A DNA stretch of 64,000 nt, taken from positions 1,488,001-1,552,000 of the forward strand of contig OZ244148.1 in NCBI GenBank assembly GCA_965216255.1, read 5' to 3'. The notes below the pieces were generated by a model that was given only the letters and a program-made list of their open reading frames with translations, had not been told where the DNA came from and did no database searches. How positions within the stretch are numbered: the stretch's first letter is position 1; every line of letters begins with the position of its first letter. The stretch comes from G965216255 sp965216255 (GTDB taxonomy: Bacteria > Bacteroidota > Rhodothermia > Rhodothermales > Bin80). Both the position numbers and the translations under genes were made by a program. Shown here one piece after another: positions 18,659 to 27,467 of the stretch.

Positions 18659-20764
18659 CTACGCCGCGCGCTTTCGCCGACGCCTCATTCGTGCCCGTTC
18701 CTGGGCGCGCACCAGGCAACCCAGCCGGTGCACGTTGACCGCCAACACCGACAGGCTCACCATCAGCGCGAAGTTCTCCGGACTCTTCTGCCGCACCAGC
18801 GCACCGCCCCGAAGTCCGAAATTGGCCAGACACGACTCGACGGCCGGGTGCTGCCGCCGCGCTGCCTTGAACGCAGGCGCGCGCTTTCGCGCACGCTCCG
18901 CCAGAGTAAGTTTGCCCTTCTTCGGAAGCGCATTGAGCGCCAGCCGAGCATCCAATGCTTCTCGATTCTTCAAGCTATGAAAGCCCCGGTCAAAACTGCA
19001 CGCATTGAACTCTGGAAAAGCCGCCTGCACCGCGTCAATGATCGCTACCGCCACCTCAACATCTGATGCGTCCCACAGGATGTGATAAGCCAACCGGTGC
19101 TCATCTTCTACCAGTGCGACCGGAAGGCCCAGCTTCGCCAGCACACCCGCCTTGCCTTTGCTGATCCAACGCGTATGTGGCTTGGGATGGAAAACACTTT
19201 CTGCGCATGTGGAATCTTCTCGCCCAAGAGGATGCGACGCCGGATTTGATCCACCAACAAGTCCACATAGTGCAAGTAATACGCGATATTCGCTCGCGCC
19301 GCCGCCGATTTCTGCGCCGTGGCCAAGCCATTCAACAGCGTACGTGCTGCAGTCTGTGTGCACTGGCGCAAGTACGCCTTCACTCCTTTCGGATTCTGCC
19401 GGTAGCGCGGGGCCGTCCGCACCCGGCTGAAGGCCTGGTATATCTTCCGCGTGCGATCCGCATGCTTGCGCCAGCCCGGAAGAGCGAATGCCGCAGCCGA
19501 GCGTGCACTCACACGTATTAGACCACGAACCGCATCCCAGCACAGACCCACATCGGTGGGATAGTGCACATGCGTCTTAACCACCCTGGAATCGCAGCGA
19601 CCACCTAGCGCGGCCCCAGACTTTTTTCCAGCCACCTTGTGCCCCGTCTGCACTATCAATTGGGTGTCGGGTAGCCCGGGGGAATTTCACCCCCAGGCTC
19701 CCACAGAACCGTACGTGAGACTCTCGCCTCATACGGCTCTTCTCGGCCCACCCGGCTACCAATCCAGCCAGCAGCCAGGACCTTGTTTCTTGAGCGAGGT
19801 CCTCCCGCCTTGCGGTTGCCCCGCTCCTTCCACCGACCGAGTCGGCCCCTTCGCTCCAGTTCCATTACAGAACCTTCATCACTACTACGAGCCGATCCGC
19901 CCCCGTGGAGCGCATTGGTACTCAATCGCTCGCGGGTTCTCCGCTTGCGAGTCTCCCTTAGCATCGCCCCGACAGATTCCCACGTTCCGCATTTAGGCCT
20001 AGACCATATTCTCGCCGCCTATATGCCGGATGCCGATCGGGCCGTAAACAGGCACCTCCCGATCTCGTCCCGGAGCAAAGGTGAGACCCCGGTTTTGACA
20101 TCGTCCATGGTCTTTCGACACTTCTTCGACGGTTCACTTGCGTTCGACTCTATGGCCCATACCTGACAGAGTCATTGCTCCGCCTTTTCCGGACTCGCTC
20201 ACTACCGAACCCTTAAGGTCAAGCAGCAGCCGGTGGTTTGCAGCCTCCGCCTGTACGACGGCTGCGAGGGGCCTTCCCCCATCCTAAATGCAGTTACGCA
20301 GCACTCAAGCTATGTTAAAGAACAACGCCCTTGTGCCACTCGTGGCACACCACCTTCCGGACCAGCTTCGGCGTCAAAAGCTGCACGTTGTCCACCAGCC
20401 GCTGTCTGCTGTACTTCACCTCGTCAAAGGCGGCATCTCCGTGCCCCAAGAGCTCCCGCAGCAAGAGATCGTTGTTTGCCCGGTACAACAAAGCATCGTA
20501 GTCCAGATCCAGGCACTGCTTGACTATCGCAAACACGATGACGCGCCATAGATCCATGCCCGGTCGTCCGACATCTTTACGTTTACCCGGCTGAAAGTGC
20601 GCCTCCAGAATCGTGAACAAGGCCGCACGGGATTCCGCCGTGCAGTAGACGCACTGCAGACCCTTGAGCACCGCACTCATGTCGTCGCGCATTCTGGGGT
20701 CTATGGCAATCTCCTTGATCGGCGTACTGTCGAGTGCACGGCACTCTGGGACAATCTTGCGCAT
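18659..20764 (-). pseudogene. ISNCY-like transposase A, split by intron and frameshifted
   Basis: Minus-strand transposase, parts 20764-20351 (MRKIVPECRALDSTPIKEIA...LLTPKLVRKV) and 19665-18659 (TQLIVQTGHKVAGKK...RRRRKRAA), separated by a group II intron. Joining the parts restores the frame across the intron. Inactivating lesions remain: a 1-nt loss near 19190 (VFHPKPHTRW versus VFSIHKPHTRW in sister copies) and two small in-frame deletions (AR; FI in EDEHRFILAYH). Conserved blocks include HVHYPTDVGLCWDAVRG, ALVEDEHRFIL, NACSFDRGFHS and HPAVESCLANFGLRGG. I place it with the transposases usually labelled ISNCY on remembered motif similarity; the label is tentative. Confidence 0.78.
19666..20350 (-). 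ncRNA. ORF-less group II intron in ISNCY-like transposase
   Basis: 685-nt intron on the minus strand. The 5' end is GTGTGCCACG (from 20350) and the 3' end ...GCTACCCGAC (19666). Domain V is clear at about 19705-19739 (GAGCCGTATGAGGCGAGAG / CTCACGTACGGTTC), just before the 3' end. The exons are defined by the uninterrupted copy at 62765-62785: ...CCGGAAGGTG | ACCCAATTG. Splicing would join RKV to TQLIVQ in frame. No RT ORF is present. Its D5 differs from the other introns here, so it belongs to another lineage. Confidence 0.85.
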
Positions 20765-20898
20765 GGTTTCCCTGGCGAATGTGAGCTGTTTTGCGCCCTT
20801 AAACGCCCGAATCGGCTATACGTCCCTCAGATTCATCGCCAATTGCAAGATATAACAGATTGTTTCTTAAAGATTTACAGTATTTTCGTACAATCACT

Positions 20899-21169
20899 AC
20901 GTAGTGCTAGCCAGAAAAAGCCGGCTTCTTGATGAGGTGCGGTTTGAGGAGCTGCTATCCGGTGGGTTGCGGGGCCTGCATGGATGTGGAAAGGGCAGGT
21001 GATAGCGAGCCAGTTCCGGATTTCGAGCTTACCAAGTGCTGATCGGCGGTGGTATGCCCCGAATCTGTGGGACAACGAGAAAGGTAGGCGATCTCCTCTT
21101 ATGGAGGAGGGCAAGCCTTACTCCCATGCTGCCGCGTGCGCGGGCCTACGCCACTCGGACGTGGACCTT
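20899..21169. other. Unassigned sequence
   Basis: About 270 bp between the end of ISNCY-like element A and the next transposase fragment. No feature recognised on either strand. Confidence 0.4.
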
Positions 21170-21440
21170 ATGCCAGTGCCGTCACCTTTCTTCCTGCTTC
21201 TTCAGCAATTGACCGATTCGGTGCACGTTGGCCGCCACCGTCCGGGCAAACCCTGCGGCACCGTGCGTGCGTACCAGCCCCCGGTGATTCAAAAGATTGA
21301 CGACCGGCTCTATCGCCGGATGCTACCGCCGCGCCTCCACAAAGGCTTCTGCCGTCTCCCTCTCCAGATCCCCCTGAGTGCGCCAACCCTTCCTGGGCAT
21401 GACGTTCAGATCGAATAGCCGGTCCAGCTGCTCCCGATTC
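21170..21440 (-). pseudogene. Transposase C-terminal fragment
   Basis: Minus-strand codons read NREQLDRLFDLNVMPRKGWRT...DLERETAEAFVEARR, a stop, then HPAIEPVVNLLNHRGLVRTHG..FARTVAANVHRIGQLL. The HPAIE(P/S)xxxxLxxxGL and NxHRxG blocks match the C-terminal pattern of the ISNCY-like transposases in this window (HPAVESCLANFGLRGG, NVHRLG), but the fragment is diverged and lacks the rest. Not functional. Confidence 0.55.
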
Positions 21441-21625
21441 ATATTCCGAGGCGTGCACTAACAGGCTGGTTCGCTGCCGCTTCTTTCGGCCGCAGCGCCA
21501 CACGCGGCTCGCGACACATCCAGGTGCCGGCACTCCGCGAGAACACTGAGCCCGCAAGATAACATCCGGAATGTGCCAATAAAAATGAGCCAGATTCGTC
21601 TCTAATTTAGTGTAGCGGGCGGAGT

Positions 21626-22167
21626 TCATACTGCCTGGTACTGGTCGCGTTTGAGTACGAAGTTGCGGGATTGCCGGCCGGACCTTTCGCCAACGAGCTT
21701 CTCCGCAGCCTGAGGATCGTCCGGCTTGTTGATCCATACCTTCCGCGGCGCTACCTTGGGGGCGCCTCGAATGAATCGCTCCGGCTCTTGAGCATAGGCC
21801 TCCTGCATTACGTGCTGCCGTGCCTGCCACACCTCGCGCATCTTGCCGTAATGGAGCGTCGACGGGTGCATCAGCACGATGCCTGTGTGGTAGAACTCGT
21901 TGTTGTACCACTGGAAGAGATGCTGCGCCCAGTTGCGGGCGCGTCCTCCAGGGAGCCGAACCGCACCTCGTACGTCCGGTGGTACTTCGCCGTGCGGAAG
22001 TGCGCCTCCGAATAGGGATTATCATGGGAGCGATACGGACGGCTGTAGGAGCCTTCCACTGCCAGGTCCGCCAAGAGCTGCACATACGTCTTAATGGCCA
22101 TGACCGGGCCGCGATCCGAATGGATAACCAGCTGGTTTGGTTTTACGTTCTGGCGTGCGCAGGTATC
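21626..22167 (-). pseudogene. IS3 OrfB, 3' half
   Basis: The C-terminal half of an IS3 integrase-type transposase. It begins exactly at the intron 3' junction: DTCARQNVKPNQLVIHSDRGPVMAIKTYVQLLAD with the second catalytic Asp, then SYSRPYRSHDNPYSEAHFRTAKYH with the catalytic Glu, a frameshift near 21930 (LEDA / WAQHLFQWYNNEFYHTG), and MHPSTLHYGKMREVWQARQHVM...VWINKP to the stop at 21626. Even after intron removal the frameshift would inactivate it. Confidence 0.82.
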
Positions 22168-22331
22168 ATCGCGGTAGGCCCCGGGTTTCCCCGGGGCCCC
22201 CGCACAGATCCGGACGTGCCCGTTAAGGCATCCGGCTCCTCCCTCAGGTCGCGCCGCCGCGCATGACGTTAATGGGCCGGCTAACCAACCCATAGCCGTA
22301 ACCGAACCATCCCGTGTGACACACGAAGTCC
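22168..22331 (-). ncRNA. Group II intron 3' fragment adjoining IS3 exon 2
   Basis: The last ~164 nt of an R-type ORF-less intron: the GACGCAGAGCCGGACTTCGTG segment, then a full D5 (GAGCCGGATGCCTTAACGGG...) and the 3' end ...CCTACCGCGAT at 22168. Its 5' part is missing; the junction at about 22331 to unrelated sequence is abrupt. The 3' end abuts IS3 orfB exon 2, so this is the true 3' terminus of the intron that entered IS3. Confidence 0.75.
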
Positions 22332-22464
22332 GGCTCTGCGTCCGTAGAGTCGGCGGGAGACGCACCTGCCGTAGGATCCGGTGGCTTGTCCGTCGCTTTC
22401 GCTCCGGGATCGCGGTAGGGACCCAGGTTGCCCCGGGCCCCCCGCACAGATCCGGGCATGCACG

Positions 22465-24640
22465 TTAATGCACCCGGCTCCTCCCTTGGGTTGCGCCGAC
22501 GCGCGTGACGGCAAATCGTGCGTCCGGCCATGGGTGACGAACATGCGGCTTCGGCCAATACTTCGTGGCTAACAGGCCGATACGCTCCAACGACGTTTGA
22601 TCCTTCTGGGATCGTCGCCGTAGCACTTTCAGCCATATCCAGCGAAGGCGGCGGTAACATCGCTGTAAGTAAGGATAGCTCGTCGGAACGGCATAGTAAT
22701 TCAGCCACCCATTGAGCACCCGACCCAGCCAGCGACCCGTCTCATGCACATTCATGTGCATTCGTTGGACCAACCCTTCCTTCACCCGCTTCAGAAAGCG
22801 GGACATCCGTTTGGCAATGGGTTTGCGACCTATTCCGAAGCGCCCCTTCCGGTCCTTACGGCAATAGTGCGTAAAGCCCAGAAAATCGAACGTCTCCGGT
22901 CGGCGTTCGCCCTGTCTCCTGCGGTTGTGATCTGCAAATCGCCCAAACTCCAGCAGTCGTGTCTTGCCTGGATGCAGGCTAAGCCCGAAATGATCGAGCC
23001 GCTCTTGCAGGTCTTGCAGGAAACGTTGTGCCTCCCATCTGTGCTGGAAACATACCACGAAGTCATCCGCATAGCGGATGATGTATGCCTCTCCCACTAT
23101 CCTCTGTGATGAACGCCACGCCTGAAACCAGCAGTCCAGCACGTAATGAAGGTAGATATTGGCAAGAATCGGAGAGATCACCGCACCCTGCGGCGTTCCC
23201 TGCTCACTCTCCTGCCATACCTGCCCCTCCATCACCCCTGCCTTCAACCACTTGATGATCAGGCGTATCACGCGCTTATCTCCGATACGGTGCTCCAGGA
23301 ATCGGATCAACCAATCCTGGTCTACCATGTCGAAGAACTTGCGGATGTCGGCGTCCACGATGAAGCGGACCTGCCGACGCTCAATCACGTAGGCCAGAGC
23401 GTCGAGCGCATCATGTGCGCCACGCCCCGGCCGAAACCCGTAGCTAAACCCGTGAAACTCCGCCTCATAAATGGGCGTCAGGATGCACTCCACGACCGCT
23501 TTCTGATCGCGGTAGGCCCCGGGTTTCCCCGAGGCCCCCGCACAGATCCGGACGTGCCCGCTAAGGCATCCGGCTCCTCCCTCGGGTCGCGTTAGCGCGC
23601 ATGACGTTAACGGGTTGGCATGCCAATCCGTAGCCGTAACCGGTCCATCCCTTGTGACACACGAACCCGGCCCTGTGTCCGGTATGTGCAGGAATTGCCG
23701 GTTTCCCCTCGGGTGGGGCCCTTCGCTCCACCAACTCCGCCGCGTGGGCCTCCACGCTTTGTTCGCCGGCTTCATCACTACTATGACCCCATCTGACTTC
23801 TCCCTGCTGTGCATCCTCCGTTCGGCTTCTGCCTTCTCTTTGGCGGCCCCGCCCATGGCGCTGGGCAGCAGGGAGACCTCCCAGGTCCCGACGTGATATG
23901 TACGTGCGTCCGTGGGTTCTTCGACACCGTGGGTCTGGCACTCTCTCACCCTTAACGAGAGTGTTCATATTGCCTTCAACCGTCATCAGAGTCTCGGCGA
24001 CCCAGATGTTAGATCTTTCGGTGCTCAATAGCCCTGGCCACACGCCCCGCTGCCGACGCTTCACCGCCCCCCTCGCGGGTGACGATGCACGGCTCGCGGA
24101 GACATACGGTTGGTTAGCCTTATATGTCACGGAACTTGCATCCGCTATATCACGCCAGTTAGCCTGGCGCACGACGACCTTGTCTTCCAGTGCGGCGATA
24201 CCGAGCGGTCGTTCACCTCCATCCGGCTTGGGTATGTATACCCGCCGGGAGGGGGTCGCTCGGTACGCTCCACGGTGCACACGCTCGCATAGGTCCACCA
24301 AGCGGTTTTCCAATCCATCCGCGTACTCCTGCCACGTCACGCCGTCTGCCCCCGCCGCCGCATCGCGCTTAAGCGCGTAGAATGCGGCCCGAAGGGAGTC
24401 GACATTGACATGATGTAAGAGCGTCATGAGGCGTTCCTGTGGGTTCCGCTTCACGCATTGCCGTAACCAGTCCATCCCCTGTGACACGCGCTCCCAATTC
24501 TGCGCTTGGTACGTGTGTGGACTTTCTGGTTTCCCCTTGGGTACAGTCCTTCGCTCCAGCTGCTCCGCCGGGGATCTCTCCCCGTTGTTCGCAGCCTTCG
24601 TCGCTACTATGACTGTATCTGACTCCTTCATCTCGTCCAT
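22465..24640 (-). CDS. ltrA: Group II intron reverse transcriptase/maturase (LtrA-like), interrupted by intron E7
   Basis: Exon 1 is 24640-24173 and exon 2 is 23505-22465; together 503 codons with no stop, about 502 residues. RT blocks: ALKRDAAAGADGVTW, YRATPSRRVYIPKPDG, RPLGIAALEDKVV | QKAVVECILTPIYEAEF (| is the intron), FSYGFRPGRGAHDALDAL, GTPQGAVISPILANIYLHYVLD, catalytic IIRYADDFVVCF, PGKTRLLEFGRFA, DFLGFTHYCRK, then the maturase/X region (GRVLNGWLNYYAVPTS, RRLRWIWLKVLRRRSQKD). ATG 24640 (MDEMKESD) is chosen because the preceding residues are intron domain sequence; it could start a few codons later. The family splices and mobilises its own intron by RNP-mediated retrohoming. Synthesis here requires prior removal of E7. 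The protein ends RSRVH inside D5, compact but plausible. Confidence 0.85.
23506..24172 (-). ncRNA. ORF-less group II intron E7 inside RT gene (twintron)
   Basis: 667 nt. 5' end GTGCGCCAGGCTAACTGGC at 24172; 3' end ...GGCCTACCGCGAT at 23506; D5 at 23545-23576 (GAGCCGGATGCCTTAGCGGGC). It lies in sense orientation between codons GTC and CAG of the RT gene, and exact excision gives KVVQKAVVE in frame. In the D4 position it retains diverged traces of the RT start (VIVVMKPANKA-like) and RT end (NVMRANATRGRSRMP), so it is an internal-deletion relative of R. Confidence 0.88.
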
Positions 24641-25068
24641 CTCCGGCTTTGGAGCAAGCTCCTTCCCGTTGCGGCCCTGCACAACAGCAGGGCGAGATGA
24701 AGGCCTCCCAGGTCCCGACAAGACACGTACGTACGTCCATGGGTTCTTCGACACCGCGGGCCTGATACTCTCTCACCATAGCGAGAGTATCCATGTTGCC
24801 TTCGACTCTGAGGAAAGCCTCGGCGACCCGAATATTGCCTCTTTCGGTGCTCAATAGCCCTGACCGCACCGCTACCGACGCTTCGCTGCCATCCTCACGA
24901 ATGACAACGCACGGCTCGCGGAGATATGTGCTGGGTTGTAGCTTCATATCACGGGACTTGCACCCGCTGTGTCTTGCCAGTTCGCCTGGCGCACCCTCAG
25001 TCCGGCTTCCCTAACCGTGTTTCCTCCCGCCGCTCACCGGTAGGGTCGGGGCCTGGCGCGCCAGCCCT

Positions 25069-25121
25069 TAGGATCCGGTGGCAATTCCGTCGCTTTCGCT
25101 CCGGTCCTCAATCCGGCTTCC
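25069..25121 (-). repeat. Uninterrupted relative of intron R insertion site
   Basis: The minus strand reads GGAAGCCGGATTGAGG then ACCGGAGCGAAAGCGACGG and CCACCGGATCCTA. The same sequence flanks intron R, split at the same base: GGAAGCCGGACTGAGG ends at 24995 and CCCGGAGCGAAAGCGACGG begins at 22408. It marks the empty site of R. It lies immediately 3' of the inferred end of intron E5. Confidence 0.8.
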
Positions 25122-27026
25122 GTGACTACGTTTCCAGGCCCCGCCTCGTCGAACCTCGGCGTGCGGATTTCCCGCACCGGGCTCTCCTGATGGCTACATA
25201 TCAAAGTTTATGCGCAGTTGGCGTGGGAGCGCTTTCGGCTGGTAATACTGCACTTGCCACTGATCGTACAGACCCAGTTGGGCGTACAGCATACGCCTAC
25301 TCCACCTCTTCCACCCATAGCCTTTGCGGCCTCTGGCATGCATCATGTGGCGCCGTACCTTGTGCTCGACCCAGTTACGTACGTAACCGAAGCAACGACT
25401 CGACTGCCCTATGCGAAAGTAGTTGATCCACCCCCGCAGTATGGGATTGATGCGAGCAATCACCCGTTCCACTGGCTGTGATCGATGACACCGGAATTCC
25501 TCCTTGAGCCGGCGTAGAAGTTTCGTACGTGCCTTCATACGAGGCACCTTCAATACCCCCCAACGGCCCTGCTTCGTCTTATAACGACGAATAAGGAATC
25601 CCAGGAACGTGAAGCTCTCACCCTTGGTGAGATCCACGCACCGCGTCTTCTCCACATTCAGTGAAACATCGAGCTCGGCCAATTCCTCCAGTAGACGCTT
25701 GTACACGCCCTTCTCCAGCCACCGCCACTTGCGGTAACCGTCGATCAGAATCACCAGATCATCGGCAAAGCGGGCGTACTCCATATGAAAGTACCCCTTC
25801 TCCTTCGAGACCGCCTTCGCCCGCTCCAGCATCCGATCCACCTCATTGAGATAGATGTTGCTCAATAGCGGCGAGATGACGCCCCCTTGGGGCACGCCTT
25901 TCTTGCCTCCTGCCTTGAGTATTTGCTTCAGTAGCCAAAGGATGTCGTTGTCGCTCACTCGAGCGGCAACTTTGTCGAGCACAATGTGGTGCCGGACCGT
26001 ATCAAAATACGATGCCAGATCCACATCAATGACCCGAGTCATCCTCTTGACTGCTGCCGTTCCTACTCGGTGCACGGCGGCATGTGACGTGCGCTTTGGC
26101 CGGTATCCGTAGGATCCCTCCTGAAAGTCGGCCTCGAAAATAGGCTCCAGTATCAGCTTCAGGGCTCCCTGCACCACGCGGTCCCGTATCGTCGGAATCC
26201 CCAGCGTGCGGAATTTTCCGCCGCCTTTTGGTATCCGCTTCTTGCGCAACCCCGCAGGCCGGTGGCTCCTTGTGACAAGTTCGTGCTGTATGCCTTCCAA
26301 AAACGCCTGTACGCCCGCCTCTTCGATGGCCTCAAAGGTCACTCCGTCGATGCCAGGGGCACCACCGTTGCGCTTGGCCATACGATAGGCTTCCCACAGC
26401 GTCTCCATCTTGCAGACATGCACGTACATGCCCCAGAAGCGATGCTCTGGCTCTGCCTTGGCTTTGAGGTATATCCTCCTCCTCAGGTCCTGCAGGCTGA
26501 TGGATGCCTTTGTCATATCATCCCTGCCTCCCTTGTCGAAGAAGAACGTACCACCAGTGAGGTGCCTTCGCTCCACGGGCATTACCCCGCCTCAACGCTA
26601 CTACGCACCTCTCCGCCACCCTCTCGCCTTCGATACATTTCCCGGTGCCACCGGTTATAGCATCTACCTTGCTCCGGCCATTTCGGACCGGGGCGAGGAG
26701 GGCTTCTCCAGTTGCTCGGTGTGTCCTTGTCATCGTGCCATCGCTACCACCCCGCCGAAGTGGATCGGTCGTATCAATCAGTTTTCGACCGCCCATGCTG
26801 CCTTCGCCCGTCGGTTGGGGGCTCGGCCTTCGGGGCACACTCTCGAGGCCACCTGTGCGTTCACTCACGTTATGGCCCGATGACTCGCAGCCTCCCTTTC
26901 GGAGGCCTTGTCGGTAGGCTTCATAGATTAAGTTGCCCGCTTCCATGCTACCCAAGCTACAGAGCTTTGATTATTACTCTGGCAGGACTAGCTCCTGCCG
27001 AACACACCAGCCTTCGCTGGACACAC
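25122..27026 (-). ncRNA. Group II intron E5 with RT ORF
   Basis: The 5' end is inferred as GTGTGTCCAGCGAAGGCTGG at 27026. D5 is clear at 25151-25184 (GAGCCCGGTGCGGGAAATCCG / CACGCCGAGGTTC). The 3' end is inferred at about 25122 (...AAACGTAGTCAC) because the repeat of the R target starts there; this boundary is uncertain. Length about 1.9 kb with an intact RT. It starts directly after the D5 hairpin of the E4 remnant, as if E5 had inserted at the base of that hairpin. Confidence 0.65.
25194..26516 (-). CDS. ltrA: Group II intron reverse transcriptase/maturase, intact
   Basis: A 440-residue RT/maturase in one frame, from a different intron lineage than R. Motifs: MAKRNGGAPGIDGVTFEAIE, KKRIPKGGGKFRTLGIPTIRDRVVQGALKLILEPIFEADF, GSYGYRPKRTSHAAVHRV, RVIDVDLASYFDTVRH, KKGVPQGGVISPLLSNIYLNEVD, catalytic YARFADDLVILI, LNVEKTRCVDL, FLGFLIRRYK, and the maturase GIIM domain (INPILRGWINYFRIGQSSRCFGYVRNWVEHKVRRHM). 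ATG 26516 is preferred over the upstream ATG 26582 because the purine-rich GGGAGGCAGGG lies just upstream and MTKASISLQDLRRRIY is a normal family start. It could act in trans on ORF-less introns of its own class (E4-like), but probably not on the R family. Confidence 0.92.
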   Translation of the reverse strand: MTKASISLQDLRRRIYLKAKAEPEHRFWGMYVHVCKMETLWEAYRMAKRNGGAPGIDGVTFEAIEEAGVQAFLEGIQHELVTRSHRPAGLRKKRIPKGGGKFRTLGIPTIRDRVVQGALKLILEPIFEADFQEGSYGYRPKRTSHAAVHRVGTAAVKRMTRVIDVDLASYFDTVRHHIVLDKVAARVSDNDILWLLKQILKAGGKKGVPQGGVISPLLSNIYLNEVDRMLERAKAVSKEKGYFHMEYARFADDLVILIDGYRKWRWLEKGVYKRLLEELAELDVSLNVEKTRCVDLTKGESFTFLGFLIRRYKTKQGRWGVLKVPRMKARTKLLRRLKEEFRCHRSQPVERVIARINPILRGWINYFRIGQSSRCFGYVRNWVEHKVRRHMMHARGRKGYGWKRWSRRMLYAQLGLYDQWQVQYYQPKALPRQLRINFDM

Positions 27027-27463
27027 AACCGGGCGTGCGGCACTACCGCACCCGGCTCTCCAGGCGGATCATGCAACTCGCACTCGGACAACGGCGTCGC
27101 CCCATGGAGCTTCTCCTGTTCAAAGACTTGCACGGTCCCTGTTTCCACTCCATGACTTGAGTCCGTTGATCATCAGGCCTGTTTACGCCCTGATAACACC
27201 CCGTGGCGTGCCTGGCATGCCACATGGCTCCTTCACTTTCGCATGTGATGCCGCCGAGGTCTCCGACCATTTACCGGTTTAGTAGGTCTCTGCCAATGCC
27301 GTGGCCTTTCCCTCTACGAACATCGCTCCGCACCTGCGGCCCCTTTCCTCCACGGGCATTACCCCGTCTCTACGGTACTACGGGCCACTCCGCCACCCTC
27401 TCGGCCCGGCCTGACCCTTGCGGGCTTCCGGTTGGTGTGTACTACACCGCCGTCAGGGCTTCC
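27027..27463 (-). ncRNA. Group II intron E4 remnant (ORF deleted)
   Basis: Contains GAGAGGGTGGCGGAG..GGGTAATGCCCGTGGAG, shared with the region just upstream of the E5 RT gene, so it is the same intron class without the RT. It ends in a D5-like hairpin at 27027-27058 (GAGCCGGGTGCGGTAGTGCCGC / ACGCCCGGTT). Its 5' part is not delimited; the region 28793-29020 beyond the nested intron E2 may belong to it. E5 begins right after its D5. Confidence 0.55.
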
Positions 27464-27467
27464 ATCG

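Larger units (their letters stand above)
15940..20898 (-). mobile_element. ISNCY-like element A, interrupted by IS66 and a group II intron
   Basis: Termini AGTGATTGACCGAATACT (from 15940) and, on the other strand, AGTGATTGTACGAAAATACT (from 20898) are imperfect inverted repeats also found on the other copies (58266-62225, 62231 on). Removing IS66 with one 8-bp target copy, and the 685-nt intron, leaves about 1.78 kb, close to the 1.79-kb net length of the 58-62 kb copy. No clear target duplication is visible. Its transposase is on the minus strand and frameshifted. Confidence 0.82.
22409..24994 (-). ncRNA. Full-length group II intron R with RT ORF (contains twintron E7)
   Basis: The 5' end is GTGCGCCAGGCGAACTGGC at 24994; the 3' end ...GGGTCCCTACCGCGAT at 22409. 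D5 lies at about 22449-22480 (GAGCCGGGTGCATTAACGTGC). The RT ORF sits in the domain IV position and its stop overlaps D5. The intron interrupts a sequence whose uninterrupted relative lies at 25069-25121, which defines the insertion point precisely. Without the nested 667-nt intron E7 it is 1919 nt long. It is the only R-family intron here with an RT gene. Confidence 0.88.
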
